Positions 1 through 9,797 are shown, counted from the stretch's first letter. The stretch: 64,000 nt of DNA from an uncultured Monoglobus sp. (GCA_947628795.1 CANRBF010000007.1:82943-146942); one strand, 5' to 3'. Made by a program: numbers and translations. Notes: generated from the sequence alone by a model not told the origin.

Positions 1-800
1 TCTTTCATGTTAAATATCTTCTCGGTGTCAACGTTATATCTCGGCACTCCGTCGTGCGAGACATACATTGTGCCGACCGTCTCGCCGTCAAGCAGCACCG
101 GCTTTATGTGGTTGAAGTCCATGGCAAACTCATCGGAACAATCGAAAGATTGCTGATTCAAATAATAATTAAGCTGGTCGAACGACACCGACAGTTTGTT
201 ATCATTAAATTGATACACCATTTTGTGAATCGGAATGTCGCGCAGATCATTTGTCTGATAGGTGTAGAGCCGCACCTCGCGCATGTCGTTATTCCATGTG
301 AAATTGCACATGTATTTCGAATAGCCGTAATCTGCGTTGGGGCCGTCGGGCTCCACCGTTCCCAAGTCCTCAATGCAGACCGCGGTCCTGCCGTTTATCG
401 CGAAGCTCGGCACCTCAAGTCCGTTGAAAATAACTTTAATATCGGTCTCGTAAATATTGTCGAGAATTTTTCCGACCTCGCCGCGCTCTATATTAAGCGG
501 CTCGCCGTAGCCCGATGAGCCGTCCGAGTTCGCGGTAAGCGTGCGGGTGTTATCGTCGTACCACCAGTTAAAGCCGTAGTGCGCTTCGCCGTCTATCACT
601 CCCACGTCGAGATCCTCGACCAAAACGGCGGTTTTGCCGTCCAGACAGTAGGACGGTATCGGGCGGTCGTTAACATACGCCAGAATATCGGTGGAGTAAA
701 TATTTCCGACCACATCACCGACCTCGGCAAAGGCGCATGAGGCCGAGCCGAGCAGCATAACGGCGGCGAGCGCCGCGGAAGCAAGTTTAAGTTTTTTCAT
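1..800 (-). CDS. Partial secreted stalk-domain repeat protein (C-terminus beyond window)
   Basis: The gene starts at 800 (ATG; AGGAGG at 808-813) and runs off the left edge with no stop, leaving about 266 residues. Residues 1-25 form a signal peptide (MKKLKLASAALAAVMLLG, then SCAFA), so the product is exported. Two related repeats follow, around residues 28-78 and 97-150, each with the pattern NIY-T-DI, a V-N/F-NG segment, IPSY or VPSF, then DGKTAV/NGRTAV and an E-D-L motif. This matches the general look of Firmicutes copper-amine-oxidase-N-like stalk domains, which are extracellular spacer modules. The rest (WNNDMREVRLYTY, NDLRDIPIHK) has no recognised catalytic motif. It lies 64 bp downstream of the nitroreductase on the same strand, so co-transcription is possible. 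The function of the missing C-terminus is unknown. Confidence 0.8.
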   Translation of the reverse strand, partial: MKKLKLASAALAAVMLLGSASCAFAEVGDVVGNIYSTDILAYVNDRPIPSYCLDGKTAVLVEDLDVGVIDGEAHYGFNWWYDDNTRTLTANSDGSSGYGEPLNIERGEVGKILDNIYETDIKVIFNGLEVPSFAINGRTAVCIEDLGTVEPDGPNADYGYSKYMCNFTWNNDMREVRLYTYQTNDLRDIPIHKMVYQFNDNKLSVSFDQLNYYLNQQSFDCSDEFAMDFNHIKPVLLDGETVGTMYVSHDGVPRYNVDTEKIFNMK

Positions 801-864
801 AATAATTCCTCCTAAAAAAATACTTATACTTATTAGACGACTGTTTCGCTAAAAAGTTCCCGAA

Positions 865-1392
865 TTATTCGAATTTCTCGTAAAAAACCAGGTCTTTGAG
901 GGGCTTTCTCAGGTTCATGCTGTCGTGCCTGTCGGCGGGCAGCGGTTCCTCGTCTGCGTATCCCACGGCCAGAATGTTCACGGGTTCGACACCCTCGGGC
1001 AGGTTAAGCACCTCTTTTACCACATTCGGCCTGAAATAGCATATCCAGCACGAGCCGAGACCCTCGTCGGTAGCGGCAAGCATCATGTGGTCGGTGACTA
1101 TCGCCGCGTCTATGTCCGATATGCACTTTTGGTCGTATTTGCGCACCCAGGACAGCTTTTTCTCGACGCATACCACAAACACAAGCGGCGCTCCGAAGGT
1201 TCGGGTGCCTTGGTTAAGCTTTTCTATGCTCTCCTTCTCGCGCAGCACAAAGATTCGCTGGGGCTGGGCGTTCACGCCGGTGGGCGCGACCCTGCCCGCC
1301 TCTAAAATGCGGTCGATCTTCTCCCGCTCAACGGGGATATCCTTATATTTTCTCACCGAGTAACGCTTTTTGGCAAGCTCCAAAAATTTCAT
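865..1392 (-). CDS. Nitroreductase family protein (FMN-dependent oxidoreductase)
   Basis: A 175-residue protein of the normal single-domain nitroreductase length. The N-terminus LELAKKRYSVRKY (residues 4-16) is the usual FMN-phosphate-binding start of the family. It is followed by ILEAGRVAPTGVNAQPQRI, where the A-P-(T/S)-x-x-N-x-Q-P motif contacts flavin. Near the C-terminus LAVGYADEEP matches the family's conserved G-Y-x-x-E/D-x-P turn. Such enzymes are cytoplasmic, bind FMN and reduce nitro groups, quinones or other flavin substrates with NAD(P)H; the substrate cannot be told from sequence. The ATG at 1392 is preceded by a GAAAGGAAAGG stretch and a TATAAT-like -10 near 1420. It is leftward and divergent from the large esterase gene that starts at 1621. 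Confidence 0.9.
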   Translation of the reverse strand: MKFLELAKKRYSVRKYKDIPVEREKIDRILEAGRVAPTGVNAQPQRIFVLREKESIEKLNQGTRTFGAPLVFVVCVEKKLSWVRKYDQKCISDIDAAIVTDHMMLAATDEGLGSCWICYFRPNVVKEVLNLPEGVEPVNILAVGYADEEPLPADRHDSMNLRKPLKDLVFYEKFE

Positions 1393-1527
1393 AAAATACC
1401 TTTCCTTTCCATATTATATTGTTGTTTATATCATAACACATAGGGCAAAGAATGGCAACGGACAAATAATATGTAAGTTCTACCGAAAACTTGTTATCTG
1501 GTATCTAATATTTTTTCAAACTGGCTA

Positions 1528-1555
1528 TTGATTTTGCGAAAACCAATGTTATAAT
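1528..1555 (+). promoter_or_regulatory. Sigma-A promoter of the CE8-CE12 gene
   Basis: TTGATT at 1528-1533 and TATAAT at 1550-1555 are separated by 16 bp, about 65 bp upstream of the start codon at 1621. AGGAGG lies at 1609-1614. No CcpA-like cre palindrome was recognised near it. Confidence 0.75.
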
Positions 1556-1570
1556 AAAATTATAAAAATT

Positions 1571-1600
1571 GTGCCTTTTTAACAAAATCAACCAAGGCAC
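1571..1600 (+). promoter_or_regulatory. 5'-UTR inverted repeat before the CE8-CE12 ribosome site
   Basis: GTGCCTT at 1571-1577 and AAGGCAC at 1594-1600 form a perfect 7-bp stem with a 16-nt loop. It ends 8 nt before the ribosome site. There is no U-run, so it is not a terminator. It could be an operator just downstream of the predicted transcription start, or an mRNA-stabilising hairpin. Confidence 0.5.
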
Positions 1601-1620
1601 ATAAAAAAGGAGGAAAACAT

Positions 1621-4600
1621 ATGTTAAAAAGACGATTGCTCAGCCTGATTCTGGCCATAGCGATGATCGGCACCATGTTCACGGGATTGACCGTGTTCGC
1701 CGCTCCGTCGGACGGCGAGGCTCAGGCAGCGGCAGAACCGACGACACTGACGGTTGACCCGTCACAGGATGAAACGGGCAACAACTTCAAGACCATCAGC
1801 GCGGCGGTCGCGAAGGCGATCTCGCTCAATCCTCAGAGTGAGGACGACCGCGTCACGATCAACGTGAAGCCCGGCGACTATGAGGAGCAGGTAATGATCA
1901 CAAACGCGAAGTTTATCACTCTTCAGCAGGATCCGAACACTAAGGATTCGGGCAATGTAGACCTGCACTGGTATTACTGCACAGGCTACTGCGCGGGTGA
2001 CTGCGACCTTGACGGTAAGTACAATCCCAAGGTAAACTGGAACGATTCGAGAACCTGGAAAGGTTATAATGATGCTGATCCCGACTTTCCCGAGTACAAA
2101 GTGGGCCAGCTGCTCAACGCGGAAAAGGCAGGTCTGGCGAACAACGCTAACGTTTCGGATGCTTACAAGAGAGCAAACGCCAACGTAAAAATCGAAACGA
2201 TCTCGTATTACGACACCGACGGCGTCGCTCATGAAAATGTAGAAGTCAATACCGGTCACCTCGGTGACTTTGTTGATCAGGCGGCGCTCTGCATTAACAA
2301 TTCGAGTGACATCGTTGTAAACGATCTTAACGTTGTGAACTCGATCCCCGTTATGGCAACGGCTCGGGAAAGAGAAGTCGGAGTTGCTCCTCAGGAGGAG
2401 AGAACACACGAAAACTCCACGGCCTATATCCTGACCCGCAGAGACAATCTGACAGCCTGCACCGAGGACACGGAAATGCAGACAAACGCTGCTATCGACG
2501 CGGCGTTCGCGAAAACCAGCGACGCGGAAAAGGTCGCGGCTCTTGAGGCTTTGACCGGTCTTACCGCCGCCAATAGCGCGTATCTTTGCCGCTCGGATAA
2601 GTATAACGAGCGCGGCCACGCCATCGCCACAAAAGGCAGCGATAAGATCACGTTCAACAACGTGCGCGCGAGAGGCAATCAGGACAGCGTTTACATCAAC
2701 AGCGGCAGACTTTATTTCAAAGACTGCAACCTGATCGGCGGCACCGACTATATCTACGGCGACGCCACAGCTGTGTTTGACAACTGCTTGCTGGGCGCCG
2801 AGGGAATGAGCAACAGATCTTACGGCGCGACGATAACCGCCGCAAATCATGAAGCGGCAAATCCCTACGGCTATCTGTTCTACAACTGCACGCTCTATAA
2901 TATGCTCGACAATATAAATACCAGCTCTCTCGGCCGTCCGTGGAGACAGGATTCTCAGATCACATTCTATAATCTGGCTGTTGACGACGCGCATACAATC
3001 GGCGCGAGCGCGGCGGGCGTCAGTGACACAGGCTGGGCCGATATGAGCGGCGCCGAGGCGGCCAAAGCCAGATTCTTTGAGTACGGCACGCATAAACTGA
3101 GCAATAATGAAGCCGTTGACACTTCCAAGAGACTTGTCAACAAAAGCAAAGCGGAAGGCGGCCAGGGCATGGGCTCGATTCTCGATCAGTGGCAGATACT
3201 TGAGTTCAATCCCTACAACTATTTTAACAGTGATTACTGGCTGACTACCAAGGGCAAGGAAGAGTGGGATCCGATGAGCTTCAGCGACCAGCTTACCAAG
3301 GTAACGGAAGCGATCGACTCGGTTAATCTCACAATTCCTTCGGACGAGCGGACGGAGATCGAGCTTCCCAAAGCTCCCGACGGCGTTACATACAAGTGGG
3401 AATCAAGCAGCCCCAACGTTCAGGTATCGGAGGACGGCACAAAGATCACGGTTATCAGACCCGCCGCGGGATCAGATGATATCGAGAGCTCGATCATACT
3501 CTACGCTATGGACAGCAATTCCAAGGTCGGCAATAAGGTTGAGCTTCCCGTTACGATCACTCCCACCACGGACACGACAAACGTGTTCAGTATCCCCGTG
3601 AAGATCACTTCTTCTCTCACGCTCAAAGAGGCTAACGACTTCACTATCACGATATCCAAAAACGGCGCTCCCATAAAGACTCAGGTCGTTACCATGGAGG
3701 CCGGCCAGAACGAGGCGACCGCCACTATCGAAAACGTTCCCGCCAGCGCAGAGGGCATTGACTACGACGTTAAGATCGTTTCAAAGAGCAACGACCTTAC
3801 GGTCGTATCTCCCGAAAACGGAGAAATGACCATCAATGGCAAAATCGGTCAGCCGGTACAGCTCAATATTTCCGCTCAGATGTTGATTGATGATACGGTT
3901 GATCTCAGCGGCATAAACTACAGCTACACGCAGGACAATAAGTCTTTTGACCTGATCGAGCTCGCCAAAGAGGCAGGAGCCGATGAAAGTATCGCTGACA
4001 GCGAAGTGATCACGGTTGAGTATACATTAAATATTGAGGACGCCAACACAAGCGGAAACAGCTTTATTGATTTGGTTCACGGAACACCGGATATGACCAA
4101 GGATTGCACAAACGGCAAGTTGGCAAACAGATTTGTAGTATCAAAGCTTAGTCATTACACGCAGCTTGACGCGATGGACAGCGAGTGTTCGGGATTCTCC
4201 GGCTCAAGAGACACCGACAATATGAAACTCAACATGTCCGGAAAATTTGATACCGCTACGCCGAACAAAATAACGACTACTATTGATTATAAGAATCAAA
4301 CAATAACGATGTCGGGCACAGGAGCAGCTTCCAAGACAGCGACGTTTGCCGCTTTCCCGAAAGACGCGCCAAAGGGCGACCTCAAAATGGCAATATACGC
4401 GGGTAGCGAGAAATTTAATATCAAAGACGTCAAAGTTACATACAAAAAGCTTGTAACAGGCGAGCTTCCCGAGACACCCGAAGGCGAAGGCGAATATACG
4501 TTTACCGACGTTGTAGGCGGTAATCTTTGCACTGATGACCAAAGCTACAAATTTGTTGACGGAGTTGACGAGAATGTTGCCGCGCTGTTCGCAAGCGCTG

Positions 4601-7600
4601 ACGATAAGACGGTTATGGATTCGAAATTCACGGCAAATTATAAGAACTATGTCGGCGGCACGGGCGACAGTGCTACCCACCCCACCATAACTCTCAACGC
4701 GCCCGAGGGCAAGTACAGAATTTACTATGTCGGATATAATCACGGCAAAAACATTCAGGCAAAAGTAAATGGCAAAACTTATACAGCAGGAGAAGGCAAA
4801 CAACTGGCAAAAAGGAGTGCTGATGCAAATTATGTTCTTAACTATTATGAAATAGATATAGAAATGACGAGCAAAAACAGCACTATCACATTTGATTCAA
4901 CAGAATCGTATCTGCCCGATACATACTGCGTTGCTGTTGTCGGAAGCTCCGAGCTCCCGAGCGCAACCGAGGCTCCGGCTACAGAGGCTCCGGCAACCGA
5001 GGCTCCGGCTACAGAGGCTCCCGCGACAGCTACTCCGGCTCCGGCGACTGCTACGCCTGCTCCGGCAACGGCTGAGCCTATGGAGCCCATCGCGGAGATC
5101 GACTTCACATCGATGGCGGCCGTTCCGGTATACAGCGAGCAGAGCGGCAGCGGCTTTGTTTCAAAGTCGAGCGCGATAAGAGCGACAGGCTTTGAGAGAG
5201 AAGTCGCGGCCACAAGCGCGATCACGATCGGCGAGGGCGGCGCGAGCGTGACCGAAAAAGACGGCGCGTACCTGTACAGCAAGAGCAACAGCGACGACGG
5301 AGACGACTATAACTACGGCGGTCTTATCTACAGAGTTGACACGGGCAAACCCGGAGCTTATCACCTTGAGGTTGAAGTGGCTGACAGCTCCAACACAACC
5401 GTGGCTCCCACAGGAATGCAGGCAAGCAGGCTGACCGGAACAAGCAACTGGGATAACTGCAAGCACGTTCCCAGAACGGTTTCGGCCAAGTGGAGCGGCA
5501 ACGTTTGGTCCTACGACTTCGCCACCGGCGAGGACTTTGTTGAGATCGAGATAGAGCCCAAGGAACTGCCCACAGCAGCCAAACCTCAGACGGTTGGCGT
5601 TAAGTCTATAAAGATCACGCCTCTCGGCGTGAATCCCTCAAGCGGAAAGCCCACGATCCATATTCTTGGCGACTCGACGCAAAAGGCCTACAGCTTTAAC
5701 GAGACTATCGGCTCATGGGGACAGATGCTCGGCGAGTACTTCGACTCCTCGAAGGTAAACGTTATCAACTACTCAATGGGCGGCAGAGCCATGAAGAGCA
5801 ACTACTGCGAGGGCAGAACAATGGAGCCTCTGATCCGCGGCAGAGAGGGAGACTATGTGTTCATCCACTCGGCGCACAACGACGAGACTTTGAGCAGCAA
5901 CAGATTCTCCAGAGGCTCGGGAATAAAGAGCGGCACGCTTGACACAAACAACGCGAGCTATCAAAGATGGCTTGATATGTATGTCAAGATGATCAAGGCG
6001 CGCGGCATGATCCCGGTACTGGTTACCGCAATGCCCAGAACAGGCGGCGGAAACTATAGTGAAAATACCGGCACTAAACCCAACGGCTTTAACCCCGACT
6101 CGCCCGGTCTGATGAGAGAAAAGGCGACGAGCGACAGCGGCGTTGGTCTGGTTGAGCTCTACGCCGGAGCCAAGACATATATCGACAGCCTTGAGGACAA
6201 CGAGGTACTGTATATCTATCACACATACGAGGCCGGCGAAACTCCGGCAAACAACAACGCCAACGGCTCGGAAGGCAAAAAGCACGACGGAACGCACTAC
6301 AGAGAAGCGGCCGCCAAGCAGTGGTGCCGCATAATGCTCCAGAGCATCTATGACCAGAGCGTGGCGATGACAGACACATACACCGACAAAGATATGATGG
6401 CAGATCTGGTTGACTGCATGAAAGCTCCCGTCAAGGCGGCAGCGGCGGATCCGAACCATGACTGGTCCGCGGTATTCCCCGAGATGGCAAGCGACGTAAG
6501 CGCGGTGGGCGTTGTTCCCGGAGCGACCAAGCAGACAAACCAAGCGAACTATTATTACAGAAACAACATAGAGAAGGCCCTGCAGATCGGCGCTCTCCAT
6601 AAGGACAAGGACAACAACTTCAAGCCCACTCAGACGATCACGGTAGGCGAGTTCGCGAGAGGCGCCGAAAAGGTATTCGGCCTGGCCGAGAACACGCTGA
6701 ACAGCTACAGCCTCACATATGAGGAGCTTCAGGCATCCGAAGCTCAGCCTGTCGAGGCGGCCTCGCTTGATGAGACAGCAGAAGCAGCCGACGCCACAGG
6801 CGATCTGACCGTAACGGTTACGCAGCCCGCGGAAGGCGGCAAAGTCACCGTATATAACGAGACGCAGAGAACTGCCGAATCGGCCTATGTTCCCAAAAAC
6901 GTTACGGCAGAGCAAAAGATTGCTGATAATACGTACTTCACATTTATTGCACCGCCGAATCTCGTAACAAAGACTGACAACTCATCTCCGTTCGAGAGTA
7001 AGGACTATGTTGAGTTCCGCAAATCCGGCAGTGATCAGGCGCCCTTCAAAACCGCCACATATGTTGCAAAGAAAACCGGCACGCTGTCGGTATACGCAAG
7101 CGCGGCAAAGAATAAGTCGATCGTGCTTGAGGACACGGAAACCGGCCAGCAGCAGTCAAAGCATATCGACGAAAACGACACAACTTCAACAACCAACGCG
7201 TACGCCACGCTTACATATGATGTAACGGAAGGCAAAACATATCTGCTGTACACCTCGGGCGGCACCGGCCATCTGTTCGGCGTATCATACGAAGGCGAAT
7301 ATCCGCAGAGCGACACATCGCTCAAGGCGAATTCGGGCGACACTATCAGAGTTTCCGCAAGCGCGAATGACGGCTACACGCTGAACTCTATCACTGTAAA
7401 CGGCGCACAAGCCGCAACAACAAAAGAGCATACCTTTAAGATCACCGCAAACACCACGGTTTCGGCCACATTCGACAAGGAGCCCGAACTGATCGACCAG
7501 ACATTGATCGCGTCCGACGCGGCTCTGACTCGCGAGGCCATGGGCGCCATACTCTATGACGCGTACACCAAGGCGAGCGAGATGAACGGCTCCTGGATCA

Positions 7601-9753
7601 CAAACGCGAAAGTGTACATGAACCAGAAGGGCGGAGCTCTCACACCCGACGACCCGAACTACGACCCGAATATCACATATAACGGCGGAACGTATCTGCC
7701 GCTGACCGGATGGGGCGTGCTCGAGGATACGGATGATATTCATACCGGACTTTACGCGAAGGTTAAAAACGCGTATAACCTCGGCCTGATGAGGACCGAA
7801 GAAGGCATAGTGAGAGGCGACATGAAGAACGGAACAAAGCTTGAGCCCAAGACCAATGTAACAAGAGCCAAGGCCGCAAAAGCGCTGGTATTCTGCTACA
7901 TCTTGGGTCAGCTGCCCACAGACGAGAACCATCTCATCTATATGGAAAATCAGGCCGACAAGACCGTGGCCGACATCATAGCACCCAATCCGGACGCTCC
8001 CTCAACGCCTTACACCGGCGTATCCGAGGAAGAGCTGCCCACGCCCGTTCCGCCGACCGACACGCCGGCGCCCACGGATACTCCCGAGCCCGCCGAGTCA
8101 TCGGCACCCGCTGAAACAGCGACACCAAATCCGGGCACAGACGTAACTCCCGAACCGGGCGAGTCCTCGGCTCCCGTTGAGTCATCGACACCCGTCGAGA
8201 CAGCAACACCCGAACCGGGAACAGACGCAACTCCCACTCCGGGAACAGACGTTACTCCCGAGCCAAGCGCCGATGTTACTCCCGAACCGGGCACAGATGT
8301 TACTCCCACTCCGGGAACTGATGTTACTCCCACTCCGGGCACAGATGTTACTCCCGAACCGGGAACTGATGTTACTCCCACTCCGGGAACTGACGTTACT
8401 CCCGAACCGGGAACTGACGTTACTCCCGAACCGGGAACAGACGTAACTCCCGAACCGGGAACTGACGTTACTCCTGAACCGGGAACTGACGTTACTCCCG
8501 AACCGGGAACTGACGTTACTCCCGAGCCGAGCGCAGATGTTACTCCCGAACCGAGCGCAGACATTACTCCCAAGCCGGGAACAGACGTTACTCCCGAACC
8601 GGGAACAGATGTTACTCCCGAGCCGGGAACTGACGTTACTCCCGAGCCGGGAACAGACGCGACCGCGACACCCGAGCCCACAGCCACGCCTGAGCCTCTC
8701 CCCGATCAGAAATTTGACGGAGCGGCTCCCGAGAATGTTGTTGTAACTCTGCCCGACGCATCGGCAAACGTATCTCAGATAACGGTTAACGGCTCTGTCG
8801 TTCCCGCCGACAGCTATAAAGTTGAAAACGGCGTGATCACATTCACACCCGAATACCTCAGCACTCTGCCCAACGGAACGAATACCGTTATAATCAGCGA
8901 TGATAAAGGCAACACTTACTCTGTTGATATCAGCGTAACCAACACATTTGAGCCGACGGCGGCGCCCGTTCCCACAAACGAGCCTACATCCGAACCTTCG
9001 GGCGAGCCCACAACGCAGCCTTCGGATGAACCCGCATCGACCCCCGCTCCCACGCGCAGACCTTCAACCGGCGGAGGCGGAGGCACAGGCGGCACCAACT
9101 CCAACTTCACGACAGGCGGAGCCTCGGCCACGGCTAAACCCGCTCCCACTTCGGAACCCGGCGCTTCGTCCGCGCCCTCGGCTACAATTGTTCCCGGAAC
9201 GAGCGCGACAACAGCTCCCGTTCAGCCCGGAACACAGGTATTTGAGGATGTTCCCGAAGGATACTGGGCATACGGCTATATCATGGATCTCTACAACGCG
9301 GGTATCATCAACGGCGAAACACCCACACTGTTTATGCCCGAGAACCCGATAACCAGAGCGGAGTTCACCAAGATAGCGGTAATGCTGTTCGGCATCACTC
9401 CCGGCGGCGCCTCGACATTCGCCGACGTTGCGGACACAGACTGGTTCGCGCCTTACGTTGCGGCGGGTCAGGCAGCAGGCATAGTGAACGGCACAAGCGA
9501 GACAACATTCAGTCCCGACGACAATATCACCCGCGAGCAGATAGCGGCGATAGTCGGACGCAGACTGGATCTGACATCCGACGCGGCCGTAAGCTACGGC
9601 GACGCGGCGTACATCGAAGCGTACGCTATGCCGTACGTATCGGCGCTCAGTGAGCAGGGAATCCTGACAGGAGCGGACGGAATGTTCAATCCCAAGGATC
9701 CCGCCACGCGCGCGGAAGCCGCGACAATAATGTCAAGAGTTAAAAATCATTGA
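1621..9753 (+). CDS. Giant SLH-anchored pectin esterase: CE8 pectin methylesterase fused to CE12 rhamnogalacturonan acetylesterase
   Basis: A 2710-residue exported protein. Signal peptide 1-28. CE8 methylesterase about 40-520, with the catalytic motifs RGNQDSVY (D355), GGTDYIYG (D376, nucleophile position) and LGRPWR (R439). Then an Ig-like domain (about 553-650), a Calx-beta-like segment (655-755), two beta-rich, probably carbohydrate-binding regions (760-1110), and a TEAPA linker. A CE12/SGNH esterase follows (about 1345-1580): GDST (S1352), HNDE and DGTHY (D1556, H1559). Next come degenerate SLH-like and InlB-like segments (1640-2120), a TPEPGTDV linker (about 2141-2360), an Ig-like domain (2362-2440) and three SLH repeats (2541-2710). 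Known family roles: CE8 removes methyl esters from homogalacturonan; CE12 removes acetyl groups from rhamnogalacturonan. SLH repeats imply attachment to secondary cell-wall polymer. It is monocistronic, with its own promoter and terminator. Confidence 0.93.
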   Translation: MLKRRLLSLILAIAMIGTMFTGLTVFAAPSDGEAQAAAEPTTLTVDPSQDETGNNFKTISAAVAKAISLNPQSEDDRVTINVKPGDYEEQVMITNAKFITLQQDPNTKDSGNVDLHWYYCTGYCAGDCDLDGKYNPKVNWNDSRTWKGYNDADPDFPEYKVGQLLNAEKAGLANNANVSDAYKRANANVKIETISYYDTDGVAHENVEVNTGHLGDFVDQAALCINNSSDIVVNDLNVVNSIPVMATAREREVGVAPQEERTHENSTAYILTRRDNLTACTEDTEMQTNAAIDAAFAKTSDAEKVAALEALTGLTAANSAYLCRSDKYNERGHAIATKGSDKITFNNVRARGNQDSVYINSGRLYFKDCNLIGGTDYIYGDATAVFDNCLLGAEGMSNRSYGATITAANHEAANPYGYLFYNCTLYNMLDNINTSSLGRPWRQDSQITFYNLAVDDAHTIGASAAGVSDTGWADMSGAEAAKARFFEYGTHKLSNNEAVDTSKRLVNKSKAEGGQGMGSILDQWQILEFNPYNYFNSDYWLTTKGKEEWDPMSFSDQLTKVTEAIDSVNLTIPSDERTEIELPKAPDGVTYKWESSSPNVQVSEDGTKITVIRPAAGSDDIESSIILYAMDSNSKVGNKVELPVTITPTTDTTNVFSIPVKITSSLTLKEANDFTITISKNGAPIKTQVVTMEAGQNEATATIENVPASAEGIDYDVKIVSKSNDLTVVSPENGEMTINGKIGQPVQLNISAQMLIDDTVDLSGINYSYTQDNKSFDLIELAKEAGADESIADSEVITVEYTLNIEDANTSGNSFIDLVHGTPDMTKDCTNGKLANRFVVSKLSHYTQLDAMDSECSGFSGSRDTDNMKLNMSGKFDTATPNKITTTIDYKNQTITMSGTGAASKTATFAAFPKDAPKGDLKMAIYAGSEKFNIKDVKVTYKKLVTGELPETPEGEGEYTFTDVVGGNLCTDDQSYKFVDGVDENVAALFASADDKTVMDSKFTANYKNYVGGTGDSATHPTITLNAPEGKYRIYYVGYNHGKNIQAKVNGKTYTAGEGKQLAKRSADANYVLNYYEIDIEMTSKNSTITFDSTESYLPDTYCVAVVGSSELPSATEAPATEAPATEAPATEAPATATPAPATATPAPATAEPMEPIAEIDFTSMAAVPVYSEQSGSGFVSKSSAIRATGFEREVAATSAITIGEGGASVTEKDGAYLYSKSNSDDGDDYNYGGLIYRVDTGKPGAYHLEVEVADSSNTTVAPTGMQASRLTGTSNWDNCKHVPRTVSAKWSGNVWSYDFATGEDFVEIEIEPKELPTAAKPQTVGVKSIKITPLGVNPSSGKPTIHILGDSTQKAYSFNETIGSWGQMLGEYFDSSKVNVINYSMGGRAMKSNYCEGRTMEPLIRGREGDYVFIHSAHNDETLSSNRFSRGSGIKSGTLDTNNASYQRWLDMYVKMIKARGMIPVLVTAMPRTGGGNYSENTGTKPNGFNPDSPGLMREKATSDSGVGLVELYAGAKTYIDSLEDNEVLYIYHTYEAGETPANNNANGSEGKKHDGTHYREAAAKQWCRIMLQSIYDQSVAMTDTYTDKDMMADLVDCMKAPVKAAAADPNHDWSAVFPEMASDVSAVGVVPGATKQTNQANYYYRNNIEKALQIGALHKDKDNNFKPTQTITVGEFARGAEKVFGLAENTLNSYSLTYEELQASEAQPVEAASLDETAEAADATGDLTVTVTQPAEGGKVTVYNETQRTAESAYVPKNVTAEQKIADNTYFTFIAPPNLVTKTDNSSPFESKDYVEFRKSGSDQAPFKTATYVAKKTGTLSVYASAAKNKSIVLEDTETGQQQSKHIDENDTTSTTNAYATLTYDVTEGKTYLLYTSGGTGHLFGVSYEGEYPQSDTSLKANSGDTIRVSASANDGYTLNSITVNGAQAATTKEHTFKITANTTVSATFDKEPELIDQTLIASDAALTREAMGAILYDAYTKASEMNGSWITNAKVYMNQKGGALTPDDPNYDPNITYNGGTYLPLTGWGVLEDTDDIHTGLYAKVKNAYNLGLMRTEEGIVRGDMKNGTKLEPKTNVTRAKAAKALVFCYILGQLPTDENHLIYMENQADKTVADIIAPNPDAPSTPYTGVSEEELPTPVPPTDTPAPTDTPEPAESSAPAETATPNPGTDVTPEPGESSAPVESSTPVETATPEPGTDATPTPGTDVTPEPSADVTPEPGTDVTPTPGTDVTPTPGTDVTPEPGTDVTPTPGTDVTPEPGTDVTPEPGTDVTPEPGTDVTPEPGTDVTPEPGTDVTPEPSADVTPEPSADITPKPGTDVTPEPGTDVTPEPGTDVTPEPGTDATATPEPTATPEPLPDQKFDGAAPENVVVTLPDASANVSQITVNGSVVPADSYKVENGVITFTPEYLSTLPNGTNTVIISDDKGNTYSVDISVTNTFEPTAAPVPTNEPTSEPSGEPTTQPSDEPASTPAPTRRPSTGGGGGTGGTNSNFTTGGASATAKPAPTSEPGASSAPSATIVPGTSATTAPVQPGTQVFEDVPEGYWAYGYIMDLYNAGIINGETPTLFMPENPITRAEFTKIAVMLFGITPGGASTFADVADTDWFAPYVAAGQAAGIVNGTSETTFSPDDNITREQIAAIVGRRLDLTSDAAVSYGDAAYIEAYAMPYVSALSEQGILTGADGMFNPKDPATRAEAATIMSRVKNH
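8215..8658 (+). repeat. 24-bp tandem minisatellite coding the TPEPGTDV linker
   Basis: About 18 tandem copies of a 24-bp unit encode the octapeptide TPEPGTDV, with variants TPTPGTDV and TPEPSADV. Neighbouring copies differ mostly at third positions. The unit is a multiple of three, so copy-number change would lengthen or shorten the linker without a frameshift. It lies between the degenerate SLH-like region and the C-terminal Ig/SLH block. Confidence 0.9.
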
Positions 9754-9764
9754 TCGGTTTTTCG

Positions 9765-9793
9765 GCTCTCCCCTTCGGGGGAGAGCTTTTTTT
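9765..9793 (+). terminator. Intrinsic terminator after the CE8-CE12 gene
   Basis: GCTCTCCCC (9765-9773), a TTCG tetraloop and GGGGAGAGC (9778-9786) form a perfect 9-bp stem followed by seven T, starting 11 bp after the stop codon. Confidence 0.92.
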
Positions 9794-9797
9794 GCGG

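Noticed and set aside
1762..3093. 443-residue reverse-strand frame under the CE8 domain
   Set aside because: An open antisense frame caused by codon bias of the real gene; no signal, motif or ribosome site.
8215..8658. Possible CRISPR-like array because of regular repeats
   Set aside because: Units are contiguous, 24 bp and in frame, with no spacers and no cas genes.
8010..8687. Reverse-strand frame of VTSVPGSG repeats, and similar forward frames
   Set aside because: They are mirror translations of the TPEPGTDV minisatellite in other frames.
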